A stretch of 64,000 nt of DNA from Chloroflexota bacterium (GCA_013204555.1 JABMNO010000066.1:1-64000); one strand, 5' to 3'. Shown: positions 25,675 through 34,822, counted from the first letter of the stretch. Program-made: numbers and translations. Notes: a model not told the origin generated them from the sequence alone.

Positions 25675-26313
25675 TTGAGACAAACACGAATCGAAATCGG
25701 CTTCGGTGAGGCTGCAATAGACGGCATCATGTGTGGTCCTGAAAACATGCGACCGCCCATGGCAGGCGTAGTTGTAGCGCACCCTCACCCTCTGCTTGGC
25801 GGCAATGCTGACCACCCGGTTGTCTACGGAATTTGCCGTGAGTTGGCTGAACTCGGAATCATGTCGCTAAGGTTCAACTTCACAGTGTCGACGCAAGAAA
25901 CCGAAGGCCTTCTAACATCCGCAGCCCGTGAGATCGTCCACACGACAAAGGCCATCGGCGAGTGGGATTTGGTAAGTAGCAAGCGCATTGGCGTGGCGGG
26001 ATTCTCATTTGGCGCGGCGTCAATTCTTAGAACCTTGCCCGAGCTAGATCATGTCGCAGCGATTTCCCTTGTAGCTCCACCCGTGAACGCCGTGACGCGT
26101 TCTGTGATTGGCGACTGCGATCAGGCGCGACAGATCATCATTGGCACTGCCGACAAGCTGGTGAATCCGAGCGAGTTAGAGGACGTGGTCAGACAACTCG
26201 ACGATGAGATCCGGTATGAGACCATCAGCGATGCCGACCATAACTTCAGCTATACGTCAGATCAGGTGGCGAAAGCCTCCGCTAAGTTTCTGGCCCAACA
26301 ACTGACCCGGTGA
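25675..26313 (+). CDS. Alpha/beta hydrolase, dienelactone hydrolase-like
   Basis: A 212-residue single-domain alpha/beta hydrolase. VVVAHPHPLLGGNADHPVV (around residue 32) is the typical HPHP oxyanion strand of the YghX/KANL3-like small hydrolases. The nucleophile elbow is GVAGFSFGA, the acid lies in the GTADKLV strand, and the catalytic His is in SDADHNF. Substrate unknown. It starts at TTG 25675; an ATG at 25660 in the same frame is followed at once by a stop. It is divergent from ltaE. Confidence 0.78.
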   Translation: MRQTRIEIGFGEAAIDGIMCGPENMRPPMAGVVVAHPHPLLGGNADHPVVYGICRELAELGIMSLRFNFTVSTQETEGLLTSAAREIVHTTKAIGEWDLVSSKRIGVAGFSFGAASILRTLPELDHVAAISLVAPPVNAVTRSVIGDCDQARQIIIGTADKLVNPSELEDVVRQLDDEIRYETISDADHNFSYTSDQVAKASAKFLAQQLTR

Positions 26314-26502
26314 GCCTGACGCGACACCGCACTCGTATACACGTAACATTGAGAACAACTCGCCCACCCAGCCCCACGGCAGGTATCAACCATCTCCTCA
26401 GAACTCCCACCCGACCACGAATCACCTTCACCCATCGATGCTGAAGCTTCAGCGCACGTTATTGCCGCCGAAAAACCACGAACCTGGTACGGCGACTCAA
26501 TC

Positions 26503-27012
26503 GTGTGGATCGTTATCGCCGCCGCGCTACTGACCGATCAGATAACCAAGGCGATCATCACTTCCAATCTCGCACGTGGAGAGTCCTGGCCCGATAACGG
26601 GTTCTTCAGGGCAACGTACGCCCGCAACAGTGGCACCGCGTTCGGCCTGTTCCAGGACCAAGGATTCGTACTCACCATCGTCTCCTTCATCGCCGTAGCG
26701 ATGTTGATCTACTTCTTCCGAGGTGGTGGGATACGGAGCATCGTGGTCCGAATCGCTATCGGGATGATGATCGGCGGCGCAATCGGCAACCTGATCGACC
26801 GTGTGCGACTCGGCTTCGTTGTCGACTTCATCGATGTGGGGCCATGGCCCATCTTTAATATCGCTGATTCGTCCATCACGGTCGGCATCGCAACACTCGC
26901 CATTCTCACCGTGCTCTTCCCCGAAAAACTATCTCCCAACTTTGACCGCAACGCCCCCGAACAAGAACAGACCGCGTCAAGTGACCTCCCGTCATCGGAG
27001 GACGCAGGATAG
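26503..27012 (+). CDS. lspA: Lipoprotein signal peptidase (signal peptidase II)
   Basis: An inner-membrane aspartyl protease that removes signal peptides from prolipoproteins. Conserved blocks are DQITKAI after the first helix, ARNSGTAFGLF, GGAIGNLIDRVRLGFVVDFID with one catalytic Asp, and FNIADSSITVG with the other. Four transmembrane helices are evident. GTG 26503 is the only standard start, but it truncates the N-terminus to the edge of helix 1. The frame stays open upstream to a stop near 26350 with a plausible hydrophilic extension (AAEKPRTWYGDSIV just before) and no ATG, GTG or TTG, so the start is unresolved. Its stop overlaps the start of rluD. Confidence 0.9.
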   Translation: MWIVIAAALLTDQITKAIITSNLARGESWPDNGFFRATYARNSGTAFGLFQDQGFVLTIVSFIAVAMLIYFFRGGGIRSIVVRIAIGMMIGGAIGNLIDRVRLGFVVDFIDVGPWPIFNIADSSITVGIATLAILTVLFPEKLSPNFDRNAPEQEQTASSDLPSSEDAG

Positions 27013-27932
27013 GTGCCGCGCCGGGTCAGAAGTTCGATTTTGATCCAGCCGATCACCCTGATCAGCTGCGACTTGACGCTATCCTTGCGAGTCTGATCAC
27101 CGGTCACAGTCGCGGTGAAATCCAGGCATGGATTCGCGGAGGCCTGGTAACCGTAGATGGCTCGCCATCAACCACGCCATCTCTCCGATTGCGTGATACG
27201 TGTCAGATCACCGTGGACGCGCCGGATGCGGTGTCGGAAGTGGCCGGTCCGGCTGATATCCCGTTCAATGTCGCTGTCGAGGATGAACACCTGCTAGTAA
27301 TCGACAAACCGGCTGGCCTCACGGTACATCCCGGCGCCGGTCACAAAGATGACACACTGGTGAATGGCCTCCTTCACCGCTACCCCGAAATTGCCGACGT
27401 TGGCGAGCCAGACCGCCCCGGTATCGTGCATCGGCTGGACCGCGACACCTCAGGCCTCATGGTTGTTGCGAGAACACCAGAGAGTTACGTCCGACTCACC
27501 GAAATGATCCGAGACCACGAAGTCACCAGGATCTACACAGCGCTGGTGCTGGGCCATGTGGAGCCGACGATCGGTATCATCGACGCGCCAATAGGCCGAG
27601 ATAACAGACTCCCCATGCGCATGATGGCTTCCCGAGATGGCCGCGAAGCTCGAACGAAATATGAAGTCGTTGAGCAATTCGCGTCGTCGGCCCTGCTGTT
27701 GGTGGAACTGGAAACCGGCCGCACTCACCAGATCCGAGTCCACCTGGAGTCGATCGACTTCCCGGTAGCTGGTGATCCCGTCTACGGAAAAGCCGCCTTC
27801 GATCTGCCCCGCCAGTTCCTTCACGCCTCCCGCCTCCAGTTCCACCACCCGATCACTAACGATGAGGTCACGGTGGAGTCCGAACTGCCAGACAATCTGG
27901 TGGCCGGGCTAGCGAAAGCACGCGCCGCCTGA
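27009..27932 (+). CDS. rluD: RluA/RluD-family 23S rRNA pseudouridine synthase
   Basis: Converts uridine to pseudouridine in large-subunit rRNA. An S4 RNA-binding domain covers about residues 16-65 (LRLDAILASLITGHSRGEIQ), followed by the catalytic domain with GIVHRLDRDTSGLMVVA carrying the catalytic Asp, and ETGRTHQIRVHL. The first ATG/GTG/TTG would fall at 27189, beyond the S4 domain. The frame is open to 26985 and the only start-like codon with a good Shine-Dalgarno (ggagg at 26997-27001) is ATA at 27009, which overlaps the lspA TAG stop. I therefore propose an ATA start or an A-for-G base error. lspA-rluD is a common bacterial gene pair. Confidence 0.85.
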   Translation: MGAAPGQKFDFDPADHPDQLRLDAILASLITGHSRGEIQAWIRGGLVTVDGSPSTTPSLRLRDTCQITVDAPDAVSEVAGPADIPFNVAVEDEHLLVIDKPAGLTVHPGAGHKDDTLVNGLLHRYPEIADVGEPDRPGIVHRLDRDTSGLMVVARTPESYVRLTEMIRDHEVTRIYTALVLGHVEPTIGIIDAPIGRDNRLPMRMMASRDGREARTKYEVVEQFASSALLLVELETGRTHQIRVHLESIDFPVAGDPVYGKAAFDLPRQFLHASRLQFHHPITNDEVTVESELPDNLVAGLAKARAA

Positions 27933-27949
27933 GTCGGAACCGTCTCACA

Positions 27950-28520
27950 CCCCACGACACCGCGCACGGCCATACCGGTTCGATGCGACGCATAACCCTC
28001 AACCACCGCAAGGCCGGGCAAGCCCGGCGGCTACCCGCTTACTCCTACGTGCGGGGATGCCCTCGCGACGCGACAACATCTGCGTCGGACCTACCGGCCC
28101 AGGTAGCGGTGGGGCTTGCCCCACAACCTCACGCACGGCGATACCGGTTCGATGCAACGCATACCCTCAACCACCGCAAGGCCGGGCAAGCCCGGCGGCT
28201 ACCCGCTTACTCCTACGTACAGGGATGCCCACGCGACGCGGCGACATCTGCGCCGGACCCGCCGGCCCAGGTAGCGGTGGGGCTTGCCCCACGACACCAC
28301 GCACGGCCATACCGGTTCGATGCGACGCATAACACCAATCGCCGTTGGGCCGGGCAAGCCCGGCGGCTACCCGCTTACTCCTACGTGCAGGGATGCCCAC
28401 GCGACGCGACAACATCTGCGTCGGACCTGGCGGCCCAGGTAGCGGTGGGGCTTGCCCCACGACACCACGTACGGCGATACCGGTTCGATCCGACGCATAA
28501 CCCTCCCCACTGCAAGGCCG
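27950..28520. repeat. Tandem repeat array, 168-bp unit, about 3.4 copies
   Basis: The marker gccgggca recurs at 28013, 28181, 28349 and, partly, 28517, exactly 168 bp apart each time. Units are over 90% alike by eye. Each contains two small palindromes, gccgggcaagcccggc and gtggggcttgccccac, and the segment gataccggttcgatgcgacg. Because 168 is divisible by three, long frames stay open on both strands, but the translations are Arg/Ala/Pro-rich and I do not think they are genes. Confidence 0.9.
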
Positions 28521-28589
28521 GGTAACGCCAGCGCGTACAGCGCCCCCAAAGGGTTGGTCCCAGCTTGACGCTTTTATGCCAAATAGATA

Positions 28590-28636
28590 TAGTCCTTTTA
28601 GTTCTATTCTAAACTCGCCTATTTCTATAAGGACTA
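28590..28636 (+). promoter_or_regulatory. Possible operator/promoter region of the PadR gene
   Basis: An unusually AT-rich stretch just before the PadR start, bounded by the inverted repeat TAGTCCT (28590-28596) and AGGACTA (28630-28636). PadR proteins often repress their own operon from such sites, but this repeat is not the classic ATGT-N8-ACAT PadR box, so the assignment is tentative. Confidence 0.35.
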
Positions 28637-28639
28637 ACG

Positions 28640-29239
28640 GTGACCACTTCAACGTCACTTCCGAAGAATTCATACGTGATTCTCGGACTCCTCAGCTTCG
28701 GGGAAATGTCCGGGTACGATCTCAAGCAACTGGCGGACCAGAGCGTTGGCCACTTCTTCGGCAGCCCCGTTCGCAGCCAGATCTACACCGAACTTCGCCG
28801 ACTGTCAGACCTCGGGTATGCCGAGGAACGTGAAGTTGTGCAGGACGATCGCCCGGATAAGCGGCTCTATCGCATTACGGATGAAGGCCTCGCTGCACTG
28901 CGGAATTGGCTTACCTATGCCTCCACATCAAATGACGTGGTCAAGAGTCACTTTTTGCTAAAGATCTTCTTTGGGAAGCACATGGACAGGGAGGAGTTGA
29001 TCGCTGAAGTCGAGGGCTACCGGTCATCTTCGATTGAATTCATCGAACTCCTCGAACAGACCCGGCAGAATTGCGGCGGCGAACCCGGCACCCTCTTCAC
29101 ATTTCTCACAACCGGCCTGGGAATATCGCACGCCCGGGCCAATATCGAGTGGGCAGATGAAGCTATCGCCCTGCTCAAGAACGCAGACGCCGATTATTCG
29201 TGGAAATTCACTGACTCAACGATTGGAAGTTCAAAATGA
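28640..29239 (+). CDS. PadR family transcriptional regulator
   Basis: A 199-residue regulator. Residues ~10-85 form the winged helix: YVILGLLSFGEMSGYDLKQL, then SQIYTELRRLSDLGY and the wing DRPDKRLYRITDEG. The C-terminal ~90 residues are helical, as in PadR subfamily 1 or Vir-type dimerisation domains. PadR proteins usually repress adjacent transporter or detoxification genes until a ligand binds. It starts at GTG 28640 with aagga upstream, and its stop overlaps the ATG of the MMPL transporter gene (ATGA), so the two form one operon and the transporter is the probable target. Confidence 0.9.
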   Translation: MTTSTSLPKNSYVILGLLSFGEMSGYDLKQLADQSVGHFFGSPVRSQIYTELRRLSDLGYAEEREVVQDDRPDKRLYRITDEGLAALRNWLTYASTSNDVVKSHFLLKIFFGKHMDREELIAEVEGYRSSSIEFIELLEQTRQNCGGEPGTLFTFLTTGLGISHARANIEWADEAIALLKNADADYSWKFTDSTIGSSK

Positions 29240-32073
29240 CTAGCCGGCAAACGAAATCAGGCCCCGCCGACCGCTTTGCAGATTTCGCCGTCGGAAATTC
29301 CCGAAAACTCATCGGCGGGGTGCTAATCCTCACCCTCCTCCTTCTAATCCCCTTTTACACAATGGCACCCGAGGGAGAAGCGTCACAAAACCCCTCGGGG
29401 CAGGTTTTCGACCTTCAGGATGATGTCGACGAGCGATTTGAGTCGGAGATACACGCTTCGGGCTGGCTATTCGAATCGCGCACTGGCGACATCCTTACCC
29501 GTGATGGGCTTTTGGAAGTACTTACGAATAGCCAGCTATTGCGGGAAGCGGATGAACGCGGCGAATTAGCGCCTGAAGGCTTACCCGTCCAGCCGTACCT
29601 GATCCGCAGATTCGATCCAGAAACCAATCGAACGGTATATGGCATCGACTCACTTGCAGACGCCGTAGACGAGGTGTTTCGAGCGGTGCCGCAGCTCCCT
29701 GAAAACCTGGCGGCAGCCACCGATGAGCAGGTGAAGTTCGTCATCTATCAACTATTCACGAATCCGGCGTCCACCGGATTGCGCGAATCACTCTCAATCC
29801 AGGCCACCAGTGAAAAACGAACGGTGTTTGGGCAGGAGATTGATTGGTGGGTTTCCCCAGCATTCATCACTTTTACGATCTCTGACAACCTGAAGTTAGG
29901 CGGTGGAACCCAGCAAATTGGATTGGGCGCCGATCAGACGGTTCTGGACAAAGAGGCGTTCAACCGCAATATCCAGGAACTTCTCCGCGGTGATGAACTC
30001 AAATATCAGGCATGGGGCATCGCCATCGACGTCTCGCTGGAGAGTGAGGATGAGGGCAGCATAGCCGGTATCTTCATCATGTTCACGGTGATCGCGGCCG
30101 TCATCGTCGTAGGAGTCGCCCTCCGATCCTACTGGTCGATGGTGCTGACTGGTGTGGGCCTCGCAATCTTGATGATCTGGCTAAAGGGCATATCCAACCT
30201 GATCCAACTTGAGGGCGGACTCATCATCGAATTCATCGTGCCGGTGGCCATGATCTCTCTCGGTGTCGATTTCTCCGTACACGCACTGAAACGATACGAA
30301 GAAGAGAGTCGGCCCGGAATCGGACCACGACGGGCGTTGGTAATTGGACTCAGCGGCGTAACTGGCGCTCTCGCACTGGCGATGGCATCGGACAGCCTGG
30401 CGTTCCTTGCAAACGTATCGTCAGGCATCGATGGGGTGATTCAGTTCGGCGTCGCTGCAGCCATCGCTGTCGCTTCATCCTTCATTGTGCTCGGAGTGAT
30501 CGTGCCGCTCTCGATGATGGAGATCCAGCAGATTATTGGGACAAGGGCGACCCCATCGGGCAGACTGCGTTCGATGTTGAACATGGGTAAGGGCTTCACC
30601 GTCGCTCTGCTCGCAGGTACATCGGTGGTTTTCATCGTCGCGGCGGGCGCTGCGCCTCCGGGGATGGAAGTCGGAATTCTTATACTCACGATCGTCGCTT
30701 ATCTCGCTGTTCCTCTGTGGTTCGCAGCTCGCAAGCGTGACACAACGCAGGAAGATGAAAAATCGCAGGGACAGGTGACGGACGATGATCCGGCAGAAAC
30801 GTCTGGTGGCCCGCTAGTGACGTTCGTCACCACGCTGGCCGACTGGCGATACGCAGTGATCCCCGTATCGCTAGCGATCACTGCGATCGCGGTAGTGTTC
30901 GCGATGAAGCTAGAAGCCACATTCGACGTAAAAGACTTCTTCGCGTCCGATTCCGACTTCGTGGTCTCCCTGGATAAGCTGGATGAGCATGTTGCGGAAC
31001 GCGACGGAGAACCCGCCATCATCTACCTGCAGGGTGATTTCACAGATCCGGCTGCGATTCTTGCCACCGACCGTTTCATCAATAGCCTGGCCGACAATCC
31101 CTACGTCGCCCGCGAATCAAATGGCGAGCCTAACCTGTATGAATCGATCATCACGATATCCCGACGACTCACTGAAAACGATTTCGCCCGCGGCCAGGTG
31201 GAGGCATCGACCGGTGTCCCTGTCATTGACGCTAACGGCGATGGGTTCCCGGACACGCGTGAGAGCCAGACAGCGGTCCTCGCCTACGCCGTGGCCAACG
31301 GCGTCCCTCTTGATAGCGAAACGCTCGCGCTGACCGCGTCGCAGGTCACTGAAGTTGTCGACTTCAAGAAACCTGAGGAAATTACAACGATACTTGTGGT
31401 CGGAATTCCCGGAACTCGGCGGCAGGAGGTCGTCAAAGCAGCGGCGGACCGGCTTGAGATCGACCTCGTACAGCTTCGAGCAGAACCCACGATCTCGTTC
31501 GCATCATTCACCGGCTCACCATTCGCGCGACAGGCCCAGCTAGAGGCGACGACCAAAACTCTGCAACGTTCTATTCCAATCGCCGCGGCGGGTGCGCTAA
31601 TCCTGCTACTCCTTGTGATGCGCTCTGTTCGATATGCCGTCGTCACGGTCATCCCAATCGGCCTGGTCGTGGCGTGGCTCTACGCAATCATGTATCTGGG
31701 GGGATTCGCGTTCAACTTCGTCACCGCAACCATCGGCGCCATTTCCATCGGTGTTGGAATCGACTTCTCAATCCACATGACGGAGCGTTTCCGAGAAGAG
31801 TTACGTAGAAGTTCCTCCCGCTCTGAGGCGCTGGCAAAGGCAACGAAGGGGACGGGCATTGCGCTCGCAGCATCCGCCACATCAAGCATCGTTGGGTTTG
31901 CAATCCTGGGATTCGCACCAATGCCGCTGTTTTCCTCGTACGGCTTCTTGACGGCCATCATGATTGCCCTGGCGTTAATCGCATCGCTGGTTGTATTGCC
32001 ATCGCTGCTCATGATCGTCGCCGGCGAACCATCCCTGGAACAAGCTGAAGCGGCTCAGCCAACGTCAAAATGA
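29236..32073 (+). CDS. MMPL/RND-type exporter
   Basis: A 945-residue inner-membrane transporter with twelve predicted helices in two RND halves. The first helix is at about residues 23-43, and large extracytoplasmic domains follow helices 1 and 7. Signature segments are SLGVDFSVHALKRYEEES (near 350) and GVGIDFSIHMTERFREEL (near 848), with a cytoplasmic charged linker near 500-520 (TTQEDEKSQGQVTDDD). It probably exports hydrophobic or lipid-like compounds by proton antiport. It is more HpnN-like in layout than the MMPL protein at 17506. Translational coupling to the upstream PadR gene implies ligand-controlled expression. Confidence 0.88.
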   Translation: MTSRQTKSGPADRFADFAVGNSRKLIGGVLILTLLLLIPFYTMAPEGEASQNPSGQVFDLQDDVDERFESEIHASGWLFESRTGDILTRDGLLEVLTNSQLLREADERGELAPEGLPVQPYLIRRFDPETNRTVYGIDSLADAVDEVFRAVPQLPENLAAATDEQVKFVIYQLFTNPASTGLRESLSIQATSEKRTVFGQEIDWWVSPAFITFTISDNLKLGGGTQQIGLGADQTVLDKEAFNRNIQELLRGDELKYQAWGIAIDVSLESEDEGSIAGIFIMFTVIAAVIVVGVALRSYWSMVLTGVGLAILMIWLKGISNLIQLEGGLIIEFIVPVAMISLGVDFSVHALKRYEEESRPGIGPRRALVIGLSGVTGALALAMASDSLAFLANVSSGIDGVIQFGVAAAIAVASSFIVLGVIVPLSMMEIQQIIGTRATPSGRLRSMLNMGKGFTVALLAGTSVVFIVAAGAAPPGMEVGILILTIVAYLAVPLWFAARKRDTTQEDEKSQGQVTDDDPAETSGGPLVTFVTTLADWRYAVIPVSLAITAIAVVFAMKLEATFDVKDFFASDSDFVVSLDKLDEHVAERDGEPAIIYLQGDFTDPAAILATDRFINSLADNPYVARESNGEPNLYESIITISRRLTENDFARGQVEASTGVPVIDANGDGFPDTRESQTAVLAYAVANGVPLDSETLALTASQVTEVVDFKKPEEITTILVVGIPGTRRQEVVKAAADRLEIDLVQLRAEPTISFASFTGSPFARQAQLEATTKTLQRSIPIAAAGALILLLLVMRSVRYAVVTVIPIGLVVAWLYAIMYLGGFAFNFVTATIGAISIGVGIDFSIHMTERFREELRRSSSRSEALAKATKGTGIALAASATSSIVGFAILGFAPMPLFSSYGFLTAIMIALALIASLVVLPSLLMIVAGEPSLEQAEAAQPTSK

Positions 32074-32125
32074 AATTGGTGCGAGCGATCACATGAAAAC
32101 GCTGGCAGCGTGCTAATCTTTTCGT

Positions 32126-33631
32126 ATGCCAGAGAACAGTTCAGCTTATTCCGGCGGACCCGTAAGGGTCCGTTTCGCGCCCAGCCCAACCGGTGATCTC
32201 CACATAGGCGGAGTGCGCACTGCACTCTTCGACTATCTGCTCGCTCGCAACACGGGCGGTCAGTTCATCCTGAGGCTGGAAGATACCGACCGAAATCGTC
32301 TTGTAGAAGGCTCCATAGACAAAATCTATGAGTCGCTGCGATGGGTCGGTCTGGAGTGGGACGAAGGGCCAGATATCGGTGGCCCACACGGCTCATACGT
32401 CCAGTCCGAACGCGTTGAGTCCGGCATCTACGCCGATGCGGCGAACAGGCTCATCAAAAAGGGTCTCGCCTACGAATGCGACTGTACGCCAGAGCGCTTG
32501 GAGCGCGTTCGTGAACGGCAACGGGCAACCAAACAGGCGCCAGGATACGACGGCCACTGCAGGACGCGAGATCCGCAAGAGCTGGCCGACTCACGCGCCG
32601 CAGGCAACCCTATCGTCGTGCGGCTGATGGTCCCAAGGGGACGCACCGCCAACTTCAGCGATGAAGTTCGCGGAAACGTTTCTATCAAGTATCAGGACAT
32701 CTCCGACTTCGTGATCCAGAAGTCAGATGGCTTCCCTACCTATCACCTCGCCCACATCGTCGACGACGATGACATGAAGATCACCCACGTGTTGCGCGGT
32801 GAGGAGTGGTTGCCGTCCGTGCCGCGTCACTTGCTGATCTACGAAGGACTGGAGATTCCAAGGCCGGTCTACGCCCACCTTCCCGTAATACTGGCGGAAG
32901 ACCGGACGAAGTTGAGTAAGCGTCACGGGGCGGCGTCAGCACTCGATTTCAGAGATGCAGGTTACCTTTCGGGTGCGATCTTCAACTTCCTTGCACTGCT
33001 CGGCTGGTCACCGGGCAACGATCTGGAAGTGATGTCACGCGAGGAGACAATTGCGAAGTTTTCGCTCGACCGAGTAAAGGAAGCGCCCGCACTGTTCGAT
33101 CGCTCAAAGTTAGAGTGGATGAATGGCACGTACATCAGGCAGATCACTGTCGATGAACTCGTAGACCTGGCTATTCCGTTTCTGGAATCCGGTCTGCCAG
33201 CTCATGCACCGCGCCCCATCGAGGCAGCGCGTGTTCGTCCGCTAATTGCCATGACGCAGGAGCGTATGAAAACGCTCGCAGAGGCGCCGGAGGCCATCGA
33301 TCTTTTCTTCGAAGACGCCATTAATCCAACTCCAGAAGAGCTGATTCAAAAGAAGATGGACGCGGCGTCCACTGCCTCGGCGCTGGAAACATCGTTGAAC
33401 ATCATCCGAGATTTTGAGCCGTTCGAGCCTGAGCCACTGGAAGTTCGATTCAGGGCACTTGCCGTGGAGCTGGACGTAAAAATTGGAGCGCTGTTCGGCT
33501 CCATCAGAGTCGCCACGACTGCGCGAAAAGTCGCCCCACCCCTTTTTGACACGATGGTCGCGCTTGGTCGAGACAGAACCATCGAACGAATCGAAAACGC
33601 CATCAATAGCCTCGAATCCGCGGCAGGATAG
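32126..33631 (+). CDS. gltX: Glutamate--tRNA ligase
   Basis: A 501-residue class I aminoacyl-tRNA synthetase charging tRNA-Glu. The N-terminal RFAPSPTGDLHIGGVRTALF carries the HIGH-type motif as HIGG, typical of GluRS, and KLSKRHGA near residue 255 is the KMSKS motif. The C-terminal alpha-helical anticodon-binding domain is complete. Length is normal for a bacterial GltX. It may be discriminating or non-discriminating; the sequence alone does not tell, and the GatCAB genes are not in the window. Confidence 0.95.
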   Translation: MPENSSAYSGGPVRVRFAPSPTGDLHIGGVRTALFDYLLARNTGGQFILRLEDTDRNRLVEGSIDKIYESLRWVGLEWDEGPDIGGPHGSYVQSERVESGIYADAANRLIKKGLAYECDCTPERLERVRERQRATKQAPGYDGHCRTRDPQELADSRAAGNPIVVRLMVPRGRTANFSDEVRGNVSIKYQDISDFVIQKSDGFPTYHLAHIVDDDDMKITHVLRGEEWLPSVPRHLLIYEGLEIPRPVYAHLPVILAEDRTKLSKRHGAASALDFRDAGYLSGAIFNFLALLGWSPGNDLEVMSREETIAKFSLDRVKEAPALFDRSKLEWMNGTYIRQITVDELVDLAIPFLESGLPAHAPRPIEAARVRPLIAMTQERMKTLAEAPEAIDLFFEDAINPTPEELIQKKMDAASTASALETSLNIIRDFEPFEPEPLEVRFRALAVELDVKIGALFGSIRVATTARKVAPPLFDTMVALGRDRTIERIENAINSLESAAG

Positions 33632-33641
33632 GTACTGAACC

Positions 33642-34442
33642 ATGCTTTACGTCAATATAGGCCTTGCTCAGCGACTCGAACGTGTCGATGTCGCTATGGG
33701 TATGGAGTGTGGCGCCGCCTGCCGTGAACAGTTCTCGGATGTCGATGCATCTGCTGAGCGTGTCGACAGCGGTATCGCCGTGTGGGCTGGAGCGGACTCC
33801 CCGCTCTCGCTGGCAAGTGGTCTTGGAATGCGCGGGCCCGTGCTTGATCGAGATCTGGATCACCTCGTGGATTTCTACAAACAGCACAACGTACCCACGA
33901 CCGTGTGGGTAAACCCGTTCGCTGACCCGTCATTTCTCGAAGGATTGGGCAAACGATCTTTTCGCGTGTCCAGTTTTGGAAACATGTTGGTTCGCACATT
34001 GGAGCCATCGGACGCTAATGCAGAAATAGAAGCTGGCACGGTTGAAGTCGTCACTGCCAACGCCAGCCAGAGCGAAGAGTGGTCGAGCGCTGTTGAAACG
34101 GCCTTTGGCGATCTTCCTTCTGCAAACCGAAGAATGGCCGCGACAATGTTCCATCGACCTTCGAGCACCGAGTTCTTCGCTATGATCAACGGAGAAGTGG
34201 CTGCGGTCGCCTCAATGGCAATGCACGATCAGGTGGCCACCCTTTCAACAGCGGCCACGTTGCCGAAGTTCAGGAGCCGCGGTGTCCACGCCGCCCTACT
34301 CAACGCCAGAGTGGCATACGCCGCCGCTAATGGGTGCGATCTTGCCGCTGGGATGACAGCCCCCGGCACCACGTCTCAACGAAACACGGAGAAGGCTGGC
34401 TTCCGCGTTATCTACACGGAAGTCCTGCTAAGCAATGCATAA
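33642..34442 (+). CDS. GNAT family N-acetyltransferase
   Basis: A 266-residue protein whose C-terminal ~130 residues carry the GNAT core: the strand VAAVASMAMHDQVATLSTAA, the acetyl-CoA loop FRSRGVHAALLNARVAYA and the closing SQRNTEKAGFRVIY motif. The N-terminal half is poorly conserved and may be a degenerate second GNAT domain. Substrate unknown. It begins 10 bp after gltX and is likely co-transcribed. Confidence 0.8.
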   Translation: MLYVNIGLAQRLERVDVAMGMECGAACREQFSDVDASAERVDSGIAVWAGADSPLSLASGLGMRGPVLDRDLDHLVDFYKQHNVPTTVWVNPFADPSFLEGLGKRSFRVSSFGNMLVRTLEPSDANAEIEAGTVEVVTANASQSEEWSSAVETAFGDLPSANRRMAATMFHRPSSTEFFAMINGEVAAVASMAMHDQVATLSTAATLPKFRSRGVHAALLNARVAYAAANGCDLAAGMTAPGTTSQRNTEKAGFRVIYTEVLLSNA

Positions 34443-34530
34443 CCCCGGTTATTGAGCGTAAATTTATTTGACCAGCAGGGCCGTAACTACGTAAACTTAG
34501 CGACTCGCATTATTTTTCAATGAATCGGTA

Positions 34531-34552
34531 GAGGCAGGTTTGAAACCTGTCC
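34531..34552. repeat. Dispersed palindromic repeat, family A, copy 2
   Basis: A variant of the 2384 repeat: the left arm aggcaggttt is identical and the centre is G instead of C, while the right arm has changed to aaacctgtcc (one G-T pair). It shares the preceding ggtag with copy 1. It lies 19 bp upstream of the rpsU start, so it would be in the mRNA leader or promoter. Confidence 0.7.
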
Positions 34553-34570
34553 AGGCAAGAGGTATTTTTA

Positions 34571-34765
34571 TTGGCAGAGGCACGATCGCAGGAAGGTGAG
34601 GGGTTCGAGCAGCTCCTGAAGCGTTTTAACAAGCGCGTGCAGGAAGAGGGAATCGTCTCCCAAGCTCGACGGTCGATGTATTTCACCCCCCCCAGCATCA
34701 TCCGCAAGAAGAAGGCCGCAGCCAAGAAGCGCAAGAGCGTAAAGGCTCAGCGCAAAAACATGTAG
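34571..34765 (+). CDS. rpsU: 30S ribosomal protein S21
   Basis: A 64-residue basic protein. EGFEQLLKRFNKRVQEEG followed by ARRSMYFTPPSIIRKKK and a Lys/Arg-rich tail is the bS21 pattern. It binds the 30S platform near the anti-Shine-Dalgarno. The start is TTG at 34571 with gagg 8 nt upstream. The gene has its own terminator. Confidence 0.93.
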   Translation: MAEARSQEGEGFEQLLKRFNKRVQEEGIVSQARRSMYFTPPSIIRKKKAAAKKRKSVKAQRKNM

Positions 34766-34794
34766 CCTCGCTGCCCATGGCAGTTGTCGAACTA

Positions 34795-34822
34795 GCGTCC
34801 ACCCGTAAGTGGGCGCTTTTTT
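34795..34822 (+). terminator. Rho-independent terminator after rpsU
   Basis: GCGTCCAC (34795-34802) pairs with GTGGGCGC (34809-34816), 8 bp with one G-T, followed by six T residues. It lies 29 bp after the rpsU stop. Confidence 0.88.

Noticed and set aside
27950-28520. Tandem array as a CRISPR or as a repeat-protein gene
   Set aside because: Units are 168 bp with no separate spacers. Frames are open on both strands with biased Arg/Ala/Pro composition and no ribosome-binding site.
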